A stretch of DNA of 64,000 nucleotides from Selaginella moellendorffii (taxonomy: Eukaryota; Streptophyta; Lycopodiopsida; Selaginellales; Selaginellaceae). Position 1 is the stretch's first letter. Every line of letters begins with the position of its first letter. Location of the stretch: positions 558,001 through 622,000 of the forward strand of contig NW_003314350.1 of the NCBI RefSeq assembly GCF_000143415.4, in the 5' to 3' direction. The translations under genes and the position numbers were made by a program. The notes beneath the pieces were generated by a model. The model saw only the letters and a list, made by a program, of their open reading frames with translations, was not told the origin of the DNA and did no database searches. Shown piece after piece: positions 1 to 9,645 of this stretch.

Positions 1-1191
1 ACCGAATTTTTCCGCTTTGACAGTACACCGACTGGACAAGTGGACGGAGGATCGTAGGCCGGAACTGCAACCTCAGCAGTCTAGATTTGACTCCAAGTAG
101 CACTGCGATTCACCAGCGTCAAAGACGAGTGAAAAACACCAGAGAGCATTCATGTTACGTCTGGAAGCTGAAAGTAAACAAGCGGCCAAAAAGCCTGTAG
201 AGCGAACGGAAAGTGGTGAGTGGTGAAGGATAAAAAAAACGCTTTCAAGCGCGAAAGGTGTAGAGATACCTCTCTTGCTTTGTACGCCAGATCCAGCAGC
301 GCGTATACGTTGTGCTGATATAACTTTGTGCTTATACGCATAAAAAACGACCTGCGACTCAGCTTTCAGTCTCGCTTATAATACGAGTTGAATTTGCGAA
401 AGAAGAGTTACTCGGGAAAAGCAAATCGCCACCACTAGCTCTCATGACGAGCTCAAGCCTGGCCGTAAGGATTCAAGCCAGACTTTCACCTCTCTCGATA
501 AAATACGTAGCTGCGAAAAGGCTTACACATATCACAACTCCTTTGAGGACCGAATCCTGTGGAAAAACCACGTGAAACTGGCGCAGCACTAAGTTGGTAG
601 CAAATTGAGCACGACTCGAGCAAGCACGAGATGGAGATATCGAGCGCATACCAATTAATTCCACGCCTACGTCAGGGAGCTGGTCATTTGTCTCTAGTTT
701 TCTCGCCTTTAGATCGCTTGCGTGTTTTCATTGGCCACTCCCAGCGTAGGACCTCCAGGGCCCCCTGCCCAGCTATAAGCTTCTAGAAAAAGTCCTCGAG
801 CGGGAAGAACAAAAGAAAGAGAAGATCATATGACGTTGCTAGGAAATAGGAAAATCAAAAGAACTCATACCTTCCCAATATCCAGGATGTTTAAAATCCA
901 CGGCCGTGCCAAGGAGCCGCGACCATTTCTTCGCGAGCTCCGGGTCAGCATTCATAAAGAATTTCCAATCCTAGATTTCTACTTCGATCGCGAGCTTGAC
1001 CCATTGGTGGCGCTTCGTCTGCGGAGGATCAAACCGGCCATTTCTTCCAGATTATCAGGAATGCGCACCTGTCGCCATAAACCCTAGCTTGAGCTAGAAG
1101 AAAGAGTGTTACAGGAATCGAGCCTGTGACACCCGGTTTTAACTTTAACACGTATTTCCATTGATTTGCCTCGATTACATGTCACTCAATC
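1..1191. other. Left-edge region, no gene assigned
   Basis: No convincing gene is visible. On the minus strand a short open stretch starts at an ATG near 961 and runs to a possible donor near 870, reading like an exon (residues begin MNADPELAKKW), but no partner exon was found. An AAACCCTA motif lies near 1077. The plus ORF at 830-1087 has no recognisable domain. Confidence 0.3.
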
Positions 1192-3354
1192 TCAGAGATT
1201 TTTCCCTGTGGCCTTCGCTAGGCGAGCACTCGACTCGGCGATCTTGCCAAGAAGAGTGCTAACTTGGAGTTCGTAGTTAACTGTCAAGTTTTTCTGTAGA
1301 GAAACCAAGGATTCAAGCAACTTAAATTTGAAGTTCCAACATACCAGTTCCAGCAGTAGGCCGAGATGTTTTGCCTGGAGCTGCTCGAGAGTTTCTTCGT
1401 GAGAGTAGCTCTTATAAGTCAGTGTGGCGCCTCCATTAGACGACTGGAACATCAAACGTGAAGGATATAGAAAAGAACTAAACAAGAAGGGCGTTTGACG
1501 CGAACCTCGTTTTGGCTGGCTTGGATGCCTTCCTTATCATCCAGGGGAGCCTACAGAGGAGCGTTTTGAACGGGAAAAACACATACAAAGTGAAGTTACC
1601 TCAGTTTGTGCAAGTCCTTGCTTTCCACCGTCGCCTTTAGATGGCTTGCTAGCAGGAGAAGTTTTTTTCAATCCGCTAATTGGTTGTTCGTTCCTGGGAT
1701 TCGGACTACTGCTTGAAAGCTGGAGCTGAAAACACAAAAAGAACAAAAGCAAGGCTTAGTTTTAAGGAATTATACTTCTACCAGTGAGTTCTGTGTAACT
1801 TGGCTGTCAGTGCATGATTTCTTCGCAGACCATTCATGGTTCTCATCGTCATCACTATCTGGTACAACCAGAGTTGCAACAGCGAGCTTTTCCTGAGAAA
1901 CACGTTAACAACGGTAGTACAGTCGCTTGCTTACCTCTTCGTGTCCTCGTTTTTTCCCGCTACAGGATGAAATGACGTTCGCTCCCGTTATCTTGACGTT
2001 TACTTCTGTACAGTTCTGTGTTCTCACCTCGACAGCAACACCTAGATCATTATTCAGGTTGTTCGCCTCGACAGCAGCACGAACTGTGGGTTCAATTTGA
2101 CATGTCCCATTGTTGTGCTTGCCTTTCTCATTGTGATTTCTGCATAGCCCGTGAAGAGTTAACATTGAGAACTAAGTGATACGTTAACACACCTGAGAAA
2201 ATCCTGAAGGTAGTCAACCAAAGGATAAATATGAAGGTAGTCTACAGCTTGAGATGCACGTACTTCCCATCCATATGATGATATAAAATCGCCCTTCGCC
2301 CTGTATGTAACACCGCAAGAAGCTTTGAGACAAATAAAAGAATTAAACTTGTCGCACAATACTTTAGGAAGAGACTCTCCAGCGGCATCCATTCGAAATC
2401 TTCGATCCCGCTGCCCAACTTAGGCTGGACATGGTCCTCGCAGACCATGATATACAGACGAGTGTTGTCCCCTTTCTGACTCATGGCACGGAAATGGTGG
2501 AAACGTTGCTCAAGTTGTACACAACCTGGCTCAATCTCTGAAGGAAAGAAGGAAAAGAATAAGAGAAGAATGAAGAGACCAAGTTACTCACCCACATTTT
2601 CCCGAACTGCCGAATACGCACAGTCGAGAGGATCACCATTGTCCGCTACTTCCTTTTCCACAAAGGACCACAGACCAGCAGTGATCAAGCTCTTCACAAG
2701 CAAGCAACTCTTCCTGTCCTTGCTTAGAAGGAGAACCGCAACTCTGGTAATGGTATCACCGGTTGCGGCACCTTCAGCGGCAGAGAAAGCTGCCTGGACT
2801 CTCGCTTCTGCTAGGTCCGTTTCTCGTCCAGGCTTCACGTAATGAGCCAGTCCAAGACGAAAAAACACTGTCTTGCGGCAAAACTCCAGAGGATCGTAGT
2901 ACTCGAGCTCTACAACAGACACACGTCTTTAACAAACGCTACCAAAAAAGAAAGAAAAAGAACCTGGGAATGACTTGTGTAAGTAGAAGTAGTAGAGCCA
3001 TGCCACGGCTTCTAACTGAGAGAGAGAGAGAGAGAGAGAGTTAGAAACCACTCTATTGGATGATCATCACGAAAGAACTCTCGTTTCAACCACAAAACAA
3101 TCAAGCAAGCCATTCTACATTCATGATCATCCCCAAGAAAAGAATCGAGCGCGAGGAACACGAAAGATCTCTCGTTTCAACCACAATTGGAATGAAAACG
3201 CTCGAAATATTTCAAGAAACTACTCGCAAACCTGTTTGGCGACGAGCTGCGCTCCATAATCCGGGTACTGCTTCTTGCTCAGATCGTGGAGCTGGTTATC
3301 GACGAGCCGAAAGAGCAGCGCGTCGAGAGCGTCCCCGGCGTCCACATCCTCCAT
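1192..3354 (-). CDS. Dcp2-like protein with degenerate Nudix box
   Basis: Hand-assembled multi-exon gene. First exons: 3354-3232, 3015-2964 and 2909-2592; a further 62-nt intron lies near 2300-2365, and the last exon ends at the stop at 1192. The N-terminal ~90 residues follow the layout of the Dcp2 regulatory domain (LEAVAWLYYFYLHKSFP aligns with the IEQAHWFYEDF region). A Nudix-like core follows: VLLLSKDRKSCLLVKS, then LWSF, a helix ending AVREN, strand RLYIMVCED and FEWMPLESL. In canonical Dcp2 (mRNA decapping, P-bodies) the Nudix box is GX5EX7REUXEEXGU. Here the Gly and the spacing after RE are altered, so catalysis is doubtful. The C-terminal half is low complexity and then helical, with no domain recognised. 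The start lies 50 bp after the stop of the upstream same-strand gene. The Dcp2 relationship is inferred by eye; an unrelated Nudix-fold protein is the alternative. Confidence 0.55.
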
Positions 3355-3404
3355 TTATCCCAAAAACCCTAGTTCTCATTGCCAATGGAAGCGCGCTAAA
3401 AACA

Positions 3405-3963
3405 CTAGCTACACAGCTTGAGCTTCTTGAAATGGGAAGAAACGCGCGACTTCCAACACGGCTTTGTGGCCAGGCACGTAGGAAGGTTCTCTGGCTGCTC
3501 GATCCACAGCTTGTGATCGATCGATGCCTCTGCCAGCTTCTTGGAGAGATTGAGGAGCTGGATCTCGCCTTTCACCTCCAGGGTCACCTGGAAATTCTCA
3601 GCTCGATCAATCAACAATGCCATGGAATTGGAAGTTGGGATCTTCCCCTACCTTGTGCATTGTGTCGATCTTCTCGGGCGAGCAGTACTCGATCGTGTCT
3701 GGATCTTCGCGATGCATCCACACGGCGGCCACCGCGGCATGGCAGCCCTGTGACATCACGCTCCCCAGTGGCCATTTCATCGTCTCCACGAGATCCTTGC
3801 GAATGACCACGTATTGGATGAGGACGTCCTCCTTCGCGGCCTCCGCGGTGGGAATTTCTTGCGCCATGGGCTTGCAGCTCGCGAATCGGCTCCTGGGCGC
3901 TGCTGGGAATCGCGGGATTGACGCCAATGGAGCCGCGATCCTAGACCCTATAATCACCACCAT
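3405..3963 (-). CDS. PTRHD1-type peptidyl-tRNA hydrolase 2 family protein
   Basis: Two exons, 3963-3652 and 3587-3405, joined across a 64-nt GT-AG intron. The protein carries the PTH2-fold signature of the PTRHD1 family: LIQYVVIRKDL, WPLGSVMSQGCHAA, IDHKLWIEQPEN and LPTCLATKP. PTH2 enzymes recycle peptidyl-tRNA; PTRHD1 proteins are a divergent branch whose activity is less certain. The first in-frame ATG (3963) adds a 32-residue Arg/Ala/Ser/Pro-rich leader that could target an organelle. A second ATG at 3867 (MAQEIPTAE) would give a cytosolic form. The gene lies 47 bp downstream of the rhodanese stop and 50 bp upstream of the Dcp2-like start, all on the same strand. Confidence 0.88.
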
Positions 3964-4010
3964 GGAAGAAAACAGGGCCTCTGTTTTAGGGCTCTTGGGG
4001 GGCTCTGTTT

Positions 4011-4760
4011 TTAGGGTTCTTCGCTCTCGCGCTGGAAGAACAGGATGATTTGGAGGAAGTACTGCGCAAATCCTCCAATACTGGCGAATCGAAGCTCCGT
4101 CCCTTCGACCCCCTCGAATTCTCTTCTCTTGGCAGCTCCAAATCCGCCGTCCAGCCACGCCAGGTTAGTGAATCCATCGTCGTGGAGCTTCTCGATCGCG
4201 AGCAAGGACCTGCGAGATAGAGCTCAATTCAATCAAACAGTTGATATCGATCGATCGATCTGACCGTAGTCCTTCGCCGCAAGCGATCAGGAGCTTGGAA
4301 TCTTTACTCCGCGCGGCAGCATCGAGCGCCTGATCGAGAAACTGGGTGTTGACAGCCGTGAGCTTGTGCCCCATCCACATTCCAATGTAGCCAAAGTGGA
4401 TCCACTTCTTGAGCAGCGTTATGGGGCTGAGATCGTCGTCCTCCACGAACAGCGGGACGTGGATCGATTCGGCCACGAAAGACTTCTGGCGCTCCCAGAT
4501 CGGTCTCACATCCAGGAGCTTGAATCCACGCTCAGAGATTAGGGTTTTGGCTTCCTTGGGCGATACCGCGATCACTGCGCCGGATTGGACGAGCTCCTTG
4601 GCGTCCTAGATTCCAAGATCGATCGATAGCGGCAAGGAATGGAATGGATCAATACCCGCATTGAAGCCGATGGCACTGGGTGGAATTTCTTGCCAGGATT
4701 TCGCTTGAGGCGCTGGAAATCCATCGCGGGAGAATGAAGAGAGGTGGAAGCCATAGCCAT
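4011..4760 (-). CDS. Rhodanese-like domain protein, probably plastid
   Basis: Three exons: 4760-4656, 4605-4265 and 4209-4011, with introns of 50 and 55 nt. The first ~35 residues are Ser/Lys/Arg-rich and acid-free at the start, resembling a transit peptide. The rhodanese domain shows the LLDVRPIWE motif and an active-site loop ACGEGLRS with the catalytic Cys. LAWLDGGF and a hydrophobic C-terminal segment (FAQYFLQIILFF) follow, as in plant STR9/STR10-type plastid rhodaneses. Rhodaneses move sulfane sulfur from thiosulfate or persulfides to acceptors; the physiological substrate is unknown here. It is divergently transcribed from the apyrase gene, 225 bp away. Confidence 0.85.
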
Positions 4761-4985
4761 ATCTTTTAAAATTATAGGGCAAGGGCTCTTATTGGGTAGG
4801 GCTGGGTAGAAATAATTTGGCGCTTGGATCGATCGATCGATCGATCTGGAGTGGCGCATTGCGCGTCGGATCTGGAGATCCAGGACGTGCCGATCGTCGC
4901 GAGCAGCAGCGTCCGGCACCGAGGTACAAATCTTGAGGAGGCTTGTGGCGGCTCCTCGGGCAGCGACGAGGAATTTGAGGAACAG
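4761..4985. promoter_or_regulatory. Shared intergenic region, rhodanese/apyrase
   Basis: 225 bp between the two divergent start codons; both promoters and 5' UTRs must lie here. It contains a perfect GATC tetranucleotide run (about 4827-4846). The apyrase frame is open upstream of its first ATG, so an earlier upstream exon is possible but no ATG supports it. Confidence 0.45.
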
Positions 4986-6853
4986 ATGAGGCGGATGCGG
5001 CATGAGAGCTCCCAGGAGAAATTTGCGAAGTACAGGGGGGTCTTGTTACTGGTATCGATCCCGCTGGGATTGATCTTGGCCGTGATGCTGCTCATGCCAC
5101 GGTCGACGCTGGAGAATGGCGCAGTGTCCATCACGGATCCTTTTGATCGCGAGGCATTTGGGAGCCAGTCGAGCTTCGCTGTGATCTTTGACGCGGGGAG
5201 CTCTGGAAGTAGAGTCCATGTCTTTCGATTTAGTTCCGATCTAGAGCTACTCGCCATGGACAATGGTCTTGAACTTTTTAGGCAGGTAAGGAACTGGTTT
5301 TGTCCTTTTGAATTTGGTGAGCTAACTTTTAGTTCTTTCTTTCTTCCTTGCAGTTAAAGCCTGGATTGAGCTACTATGCCTCTGATCCACGAGCAGCAGC
5401 CAACTCCTTAAAGCCACTACTGGATGCTGCTTTGAAGGTGGTGCCAGAGAATTTGCAAGGAAAAACTCCAGTTCGTCTCGGGGTATGGAAATATTTTTTG
5501 CTGCTATTGTTTTCACATGATGTTGTTTTTTGTAAAGGCTACAGCGGGATTGAGAACTCTACCTGGTGGAAAAGCCAATGAGATTTTAGAAGAGGTATGT
5601 CTTTGGACGAGCTTTTAGTCTGAGCAGTAAAACAACTTTCTCGCAGGTTAGAGATCTTTTAACAAATAGCAGCTTTAAGTTCGATCCATCCTGGGTTAGC
5701 ATTCTTGATGGGGCCGACGAAGGATCATTTCAATGGGTAGTTCTTTTGGTGTTTTCTATGTGTCTTTCTAAAAGCTCATATGTAACTGCAGGTTACAGTA
5801 AACTATTTACTAGGCCGCCTTGGAAAAGACCTTTCCGAAACTGTTGGAATTGTAGATCTTGGGGGAGGCTCGGTGCAAATGGCTTACGCAATTACTGAAG
5901 AGGACGCCGCAAAAGCTCCAAAGGCGGCAGCTGGCGAAGACGCTTACGTCAAGACTCTGACGCTTCTCGGAAAAACATACTATTTGTATGTTCACAGGTA
6001 TGTTCATCATTGGTCGCTTCCAAAGACCTCTCGTCACTGACATTATGTGGTGTGATGCGATGCAGCTACTTGCACTATGGCTTGCTAGCAGCTCGGGCAG
6101 AGGTGCTCCGACTTGTAAAGACCAATGATGAAAATCCTTGTGTTACCTCTGGCTTCAAAGGTAAGCATTGGCCGATCAGCTTATCAGGCTTGAATGATAG
6201 TTCTGTTCCAGGCCAATACGTATATGGATCAGAGACTTTTGATGCCGTGGGGGGTGCTGATTTTGATCGATGTAGCGATCTCATTGTCAGCGCTCTCGAG
6301 ATAAATCACACATGTAACTATCTCAAATGCACTTTCAAGGGAATCTGGAGCGGTGGCGGCGGTGCGGGTCAAAAAAAACTCTTTGTGGCCTCATTCTTTT
6401 TCGATCGAGCATCTGAGGTATGTATATACGCATGTGTTTTTGCAACACTCAGGCTTGTTTCAATGTTTCAGATTGGAATCATCAAAGATCCACAGGTTTC
6501 AGAGGCAGTTGTTGAGCCCTCTCAGTTCAGAGACGCCGCCACATCGATTTGTTCGACGAGTTACGAGGACATGCCAAAGAAGTTCCCAGGCGTTCCAGAG
6601 CTTGCGCTGCCGTACATATGCATGGATGTCCTATACCAATATGATCTTCTCGTCAAAGGCTTCGGTAAGCTTCGTGTATCTTCGTTTCATCCTTTGACGA
6701 TGTTGTTCCTCAGGTATTCCGGCCAACGAGAAGATCACGCTCGTGAAGCGTGTCCAATACAAAGGCTACGAAGTGGAAGCAGCCTGGCCTCTTGGTAGCG
6801 CGATAGAGGTTGTATCAGGACACAGCTCCTCGACTCATTCTTTGCAACTCTAG
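4986..6853 (+). CDS. Apyrase (GDA1/CD39 nucleoside phosphatase)
   Basis: Nine exons: 4986-5285, 5354-5482, 5538-5594, 5647-5736, 5792-5997, 6066-6160, 6212-6417, 6472-6664 and 6714-6853. All apyrase conserved regions are present in order: ACR1 [18 protein letters not shown]2 ATAGLR, ACR3 [21 protein letters not shown]4 [13 protein letters not shown] and ACR5 AWPLGS. A hydrophobic segment at residues ~18-36 ([17 protein letters not shown]) makes it a type II membrane protein, so the catalytic domain would face the Golgi lumen or cell exterior. It hydrolyses NTPs and NDPs; plant members act in Golgi UDP/GDP removal or extracellular ATP control. The start is the first in-frame ATG, just before the membrane anchor. 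The family call is firm; the compartment is inferred. Confidence 0.95.
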
Positions 6854-6965
6854 GCTAATTATTTGATGGAGATTCGTGAATTCTAGGATATGAAGCGGCA
6901 TTTTAGCCGACGACATGAAGAAAGTCGATTTGAATTGTAATCACCAGACCATCGTTACAGGTACA

Positions 6966-7509
6966 CTACTTGTTTGAAGCAACCTTATCTGGAAAGACGC
7001 CTTCCTGGTACTCAGGCTCACAGAAATCTCCGCCAAGTTCATCGCAGGCCTCTCCAGGGAACACACTGCCAAGCACCAATTGTAAGTTAGATCTCTTCCC
7101 TTCCGTTCTCGTTGTTGGAGTTATTACGTTTTTTTTTCTTTGTAGTCGACGTAATCGCGATCAGGCTGCTTCACGGCTTTCACTTTCTTCGGTGGCGATG
7201 GCTTGGGCTTCACCTCCTTTCCAAAGCCTTCGACCGAAGTCCCGACCTCTTCGCCAGCTTCGGCCGGGAAAACGCTGTAAGAAAGAGCTCAATTCTCTCC
7301 AGGTAGTACTGTAGGAAGAGATTTCTTCGAAGAACTTACGATTGCTCGCCCTCGTAGGAGACATAATCTTCGTCGTCTGGCTTCGCTGCTAGAGTCGCCA
7401 CTCGATTGATCCTCCTGGAGCAAATCCCCGCGAAGCTCCTCCGAGATTTTAATCCTGGTAGATTTCTTTGGTGGAGCTGGTACGGGATTGGAACTCCGGC
7501 AGCTTGCAT
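6966..7509 (-). CDS. LIR1-like light-regulated chloroplast protein
   Basis: Three exons: 7509-7340, 7274-7128 and 7065-6966 (introns 65 and 62 nt). The N-terminus is Arg-rich and acid-poor for ~40 residues, like a plastid transit peptide. The mature part holds two copies of the LIR1-type repeat: SVFPAEAGEEVG near residue 60 and TVFPGEACDELGGDFC near the C-terminus, separated by a Lys/Pro-rich linker. LIR1 in seed plants tethers ferredoxin-NADP reductase (LFNR) to thylakoid TROL/Tic62 and is diurnally regulated. The first repeat lacks the Cys pair seen in the second. The second donor (GTAATA) was chosen because it restores frame, so that junction is less certain. Confidence 0.68.
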
Positions 7510-7985
7510 CTTGGTAGTTCTTCTCTCTCTTTGATCTTCTCTCGTTCTCTTCTCCCAAAGATATTTAGATATATTCCCAGATATTCTAGTCTGACGTGGC
7601 AGGCTACTGGCTGTTTGCGTCACCAACGGCTGCGATTAAACTCCGAAGGGCAGCTATGTTTGTACAATATAGATTTGACCAATTGTACAGTTATAATGCC
7701 ATTTCTTCCAAAGCAAACAGCAGGAGAGTTAAAAAGGACATCGCCATTTAACAGCTATGAAGAGACCTCAAATGTGTCTTATATTGGTTTCAGCCTTTTT
7801 TCACACCCTTATTAAAGTTAAGGGTGAAATTTAACGTTCACACAAACCTTAAAGCTAAGTATCAATACTTACCATTTAATTTTTTAATTTTTTTTAAGGA
7901 GAAAGCTGCTTGATTGCTAGAGCTATCTAGTGTTGCCGTGCCAGGTCTAGTGCTACCGCGCTAATAAACTCTCTGTTATGTTCAA

Positions 7986-8523
7986 TCACGGTCGGTTTTT
8001 TGTCCAAGAAACTTCGACTTTGTCGTCCAAGAAACTTTGTGTTCGACTTTGTCCAAGAACACGTCCTCGGCATTCTCTACACTTGAGGTACATGTCGACG
8101 AGGCGCTCACGCAGGTAAAAGGTTTCCTGAAAGCCAAACTCTACGACGTGACTGTGAATCTTTTGTGCATGTAGCAGGCTTCCCAGAGAACCACACTCGC
8201 GCATGAGACGCGCCAGAGTGAAGACGTCGGAGGAGCATAGCTTCGAATCGAGGTGCTCTCTCAAGTTTCTTTGCTTGCACAGTCTATAGCGAGTCCTCTG
8301 ACCAGCCTTCTCATACCGCTGCTAGAGTTCTTCCTGCGAGCACCATCACGTTGAAGCCTCTGGCAACAGGGGCGGAGCAAAGGTGAAAATTCGTGTTCCA
8401 AGTGGCAAACATCAAGGGCTCGACACACTGGACAAAGCCGTACGGCTTTGGCTCCGAGTTTGTGACTTGTGAAAGCCACTTGCTTCGTTGTTCCCTGGTT
8501 ACATCCACGTTGACGCTTAGCAC
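7986..8523 (-). pseudogene. PPR protein remnant
   Basis: Minus-strand frames read PPR-like text (LARLMRECGSLGSLLHAQKIHSHVVEFGF and YLRERLVDMYLKC, typical of the start of PLS-class PPR proteins). The stretch has no ATG in a suitable place, shifts frame near 8260-8310 and stops after about 90 codons. The upstream frame (MLSVNVDVTREQ) may be the decayed N-terminal part. It looks like a truncated copy of a lycophyte PPR gene. No organelle or RNA target can be inferred. Confidence 0.5.
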
Positions 8524-8584
8524 CGCATTGCTACGGTGGCCTTGTGGACTCTCGTGAAAGAAAGAAGCGATTAAGATTAAGAGT

Positions 8585-9645
8585 TTACGAAACCTCCTTG
8601 GCCCCCTTTACGCGTTGCTCAACTTGGTAAAACAGGCTGCCGTCGTAGATTGCTCGGATATCCTCCTTTGAAGCGAAGCCGTCCTGGTCTCTCATTATTT
8701 CGTAAGCAGGTCGCCATTCGAGCTGGGCTGCGGCCCTGCAGACGCGAGGGACAATTCGATTACAAATCCAAATGCTTTCAAACAGAAATTACCATCCAAA
8801 AAAGTCGTTAACATCGCGGTTTCTTCGTGTCATGGTTAGGATCTCGTCGAATGTCATTTTGTCCGGATGTGTACGCGCAAACTTCGCGAAAGTCTTCTCA
8901 AAGTTGGCTTCGTCAAAGCTGGAAGTTACAGAACACTCTTCACGTCAGGAAAATATAAAGCACACTGAACTTACTTCCCGTCATGATCATAAATTCCCGT
9001 GTCACTTCCATGTATGCCCTTGTGTATGTTCTTGATGTGAACTGGGAAGAGTAGGTCGGGGATCCAGCTCTGGCAGCAACAGCAAGCTGATGAGATGTTT
9101 CATCGAATAATATGAAAGGGAGACCTCCAACGTCGGATAGCTCAAGGCAACATTAAGTGCAAGTGTGCTGAAAACAGAGAAGGGAATATCGAAACCCAAC
9201 GCTCTGAATCCTAAACAAGACCACAAAATAGAGGAACTGAGACGAAGAAATCTCTAACAACTTAACAGCATACCATTGTACGTTTCCCAGGGGTACACTT
9301 TGCCATCCCCATCCCTATCGAAAAATTCAACATGCAGCTCCAAGGGAGTCTTCCCTTCTGTTGTTAGAAATCAGAATGAGCTCGGAATACAATTCAAAAC
9401 AACAACTTACTTTGATTCATCGCAGTATCTCCATCACTCTTCAACTTACTTTGATTCGTCACAGTAGCTCCATCATACTCCAACTTACTTTGATTCATCG
9501 CAGTAGCTCCATCACTCTCCAACTTACTTTGCTTCATCGTGGCTCTGATGGAGCTGCTGCGGCGTCTGGACTTCAAACCCGAGGCTCTGGTTCCGGAGGC
9601 CGGGCCATTGGAACAGCACGGAGAATAGAACAGACTTGAAGCCAT
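8585..9645 (-). CDS. Caleosin / peroxygenase
   Basis: Six exons: first exon 9645 to one of four donors (last bases 9528, 9489, 9450 or 9411), then 9357-9274, 9210-9125, 9069-8975, 8918-8793 and 8735-8585. The EF-hand is clear ([16 protein letters not shown]). It is followed by the central hydrophobic/proline-knot region ([19 protein letters not shown]), [18 protein letters not shown], and the C-terminal [10 protein letters not shown] and [11 protein letters not shown] signatures. Caleosins are Ca-binding haem peroxygenases of lipid droplets, ER or plastid envelope, acting in oxylipin metabolism and lipid-body turnover. The N-terminal ~35 residues are Ser/Arg-rich and resemble a plastid transit peptide. 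Exon 1 ends in a 39-bp tandem repeat carrying repeated splice donors (separate entry). The donor after exon 3 (GTCTCC) is weak but phase-consistent. Confidence 0.92.
9402..9537 (-). repeat. 39-bp tandem repeat with reiterated 5' splice sites
   Basis: Three full 39-bp units (9537-9499, 9498-9460, 9459-9421) and one partial unit (9420-9402), read on the minus strand. Each begins ATG/ACG-AA-CAA and contains A|GTAAGT, giving possible exon ends at 9528, 9489, 9450 and 9411. All are exactly 39 nt apart and all join in frame to the exon starting at 9357. Confidence 0.9.

Noticed and set aside
1105..1145. CAGGCTCGATTCCTG on the minus strand looks like a tRNA T-arm
   Set aside because: No matching A box, anticodon stem or seven-base acceptor stem could be drawn upstream; it lies in a gene 3' flank.
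3060..3806. 248-codon plus-strand ORF
   Set aside because: It is antisense to the Dcp2-like and PTRHD1 exons, whose family motifs are clear; composition is that of a shadow frame.
9402..9537. CRISPR-like array considered because of regular repeats
   Set aside because: The units are contiguous with no spacers, and the context is a plant coding exon.
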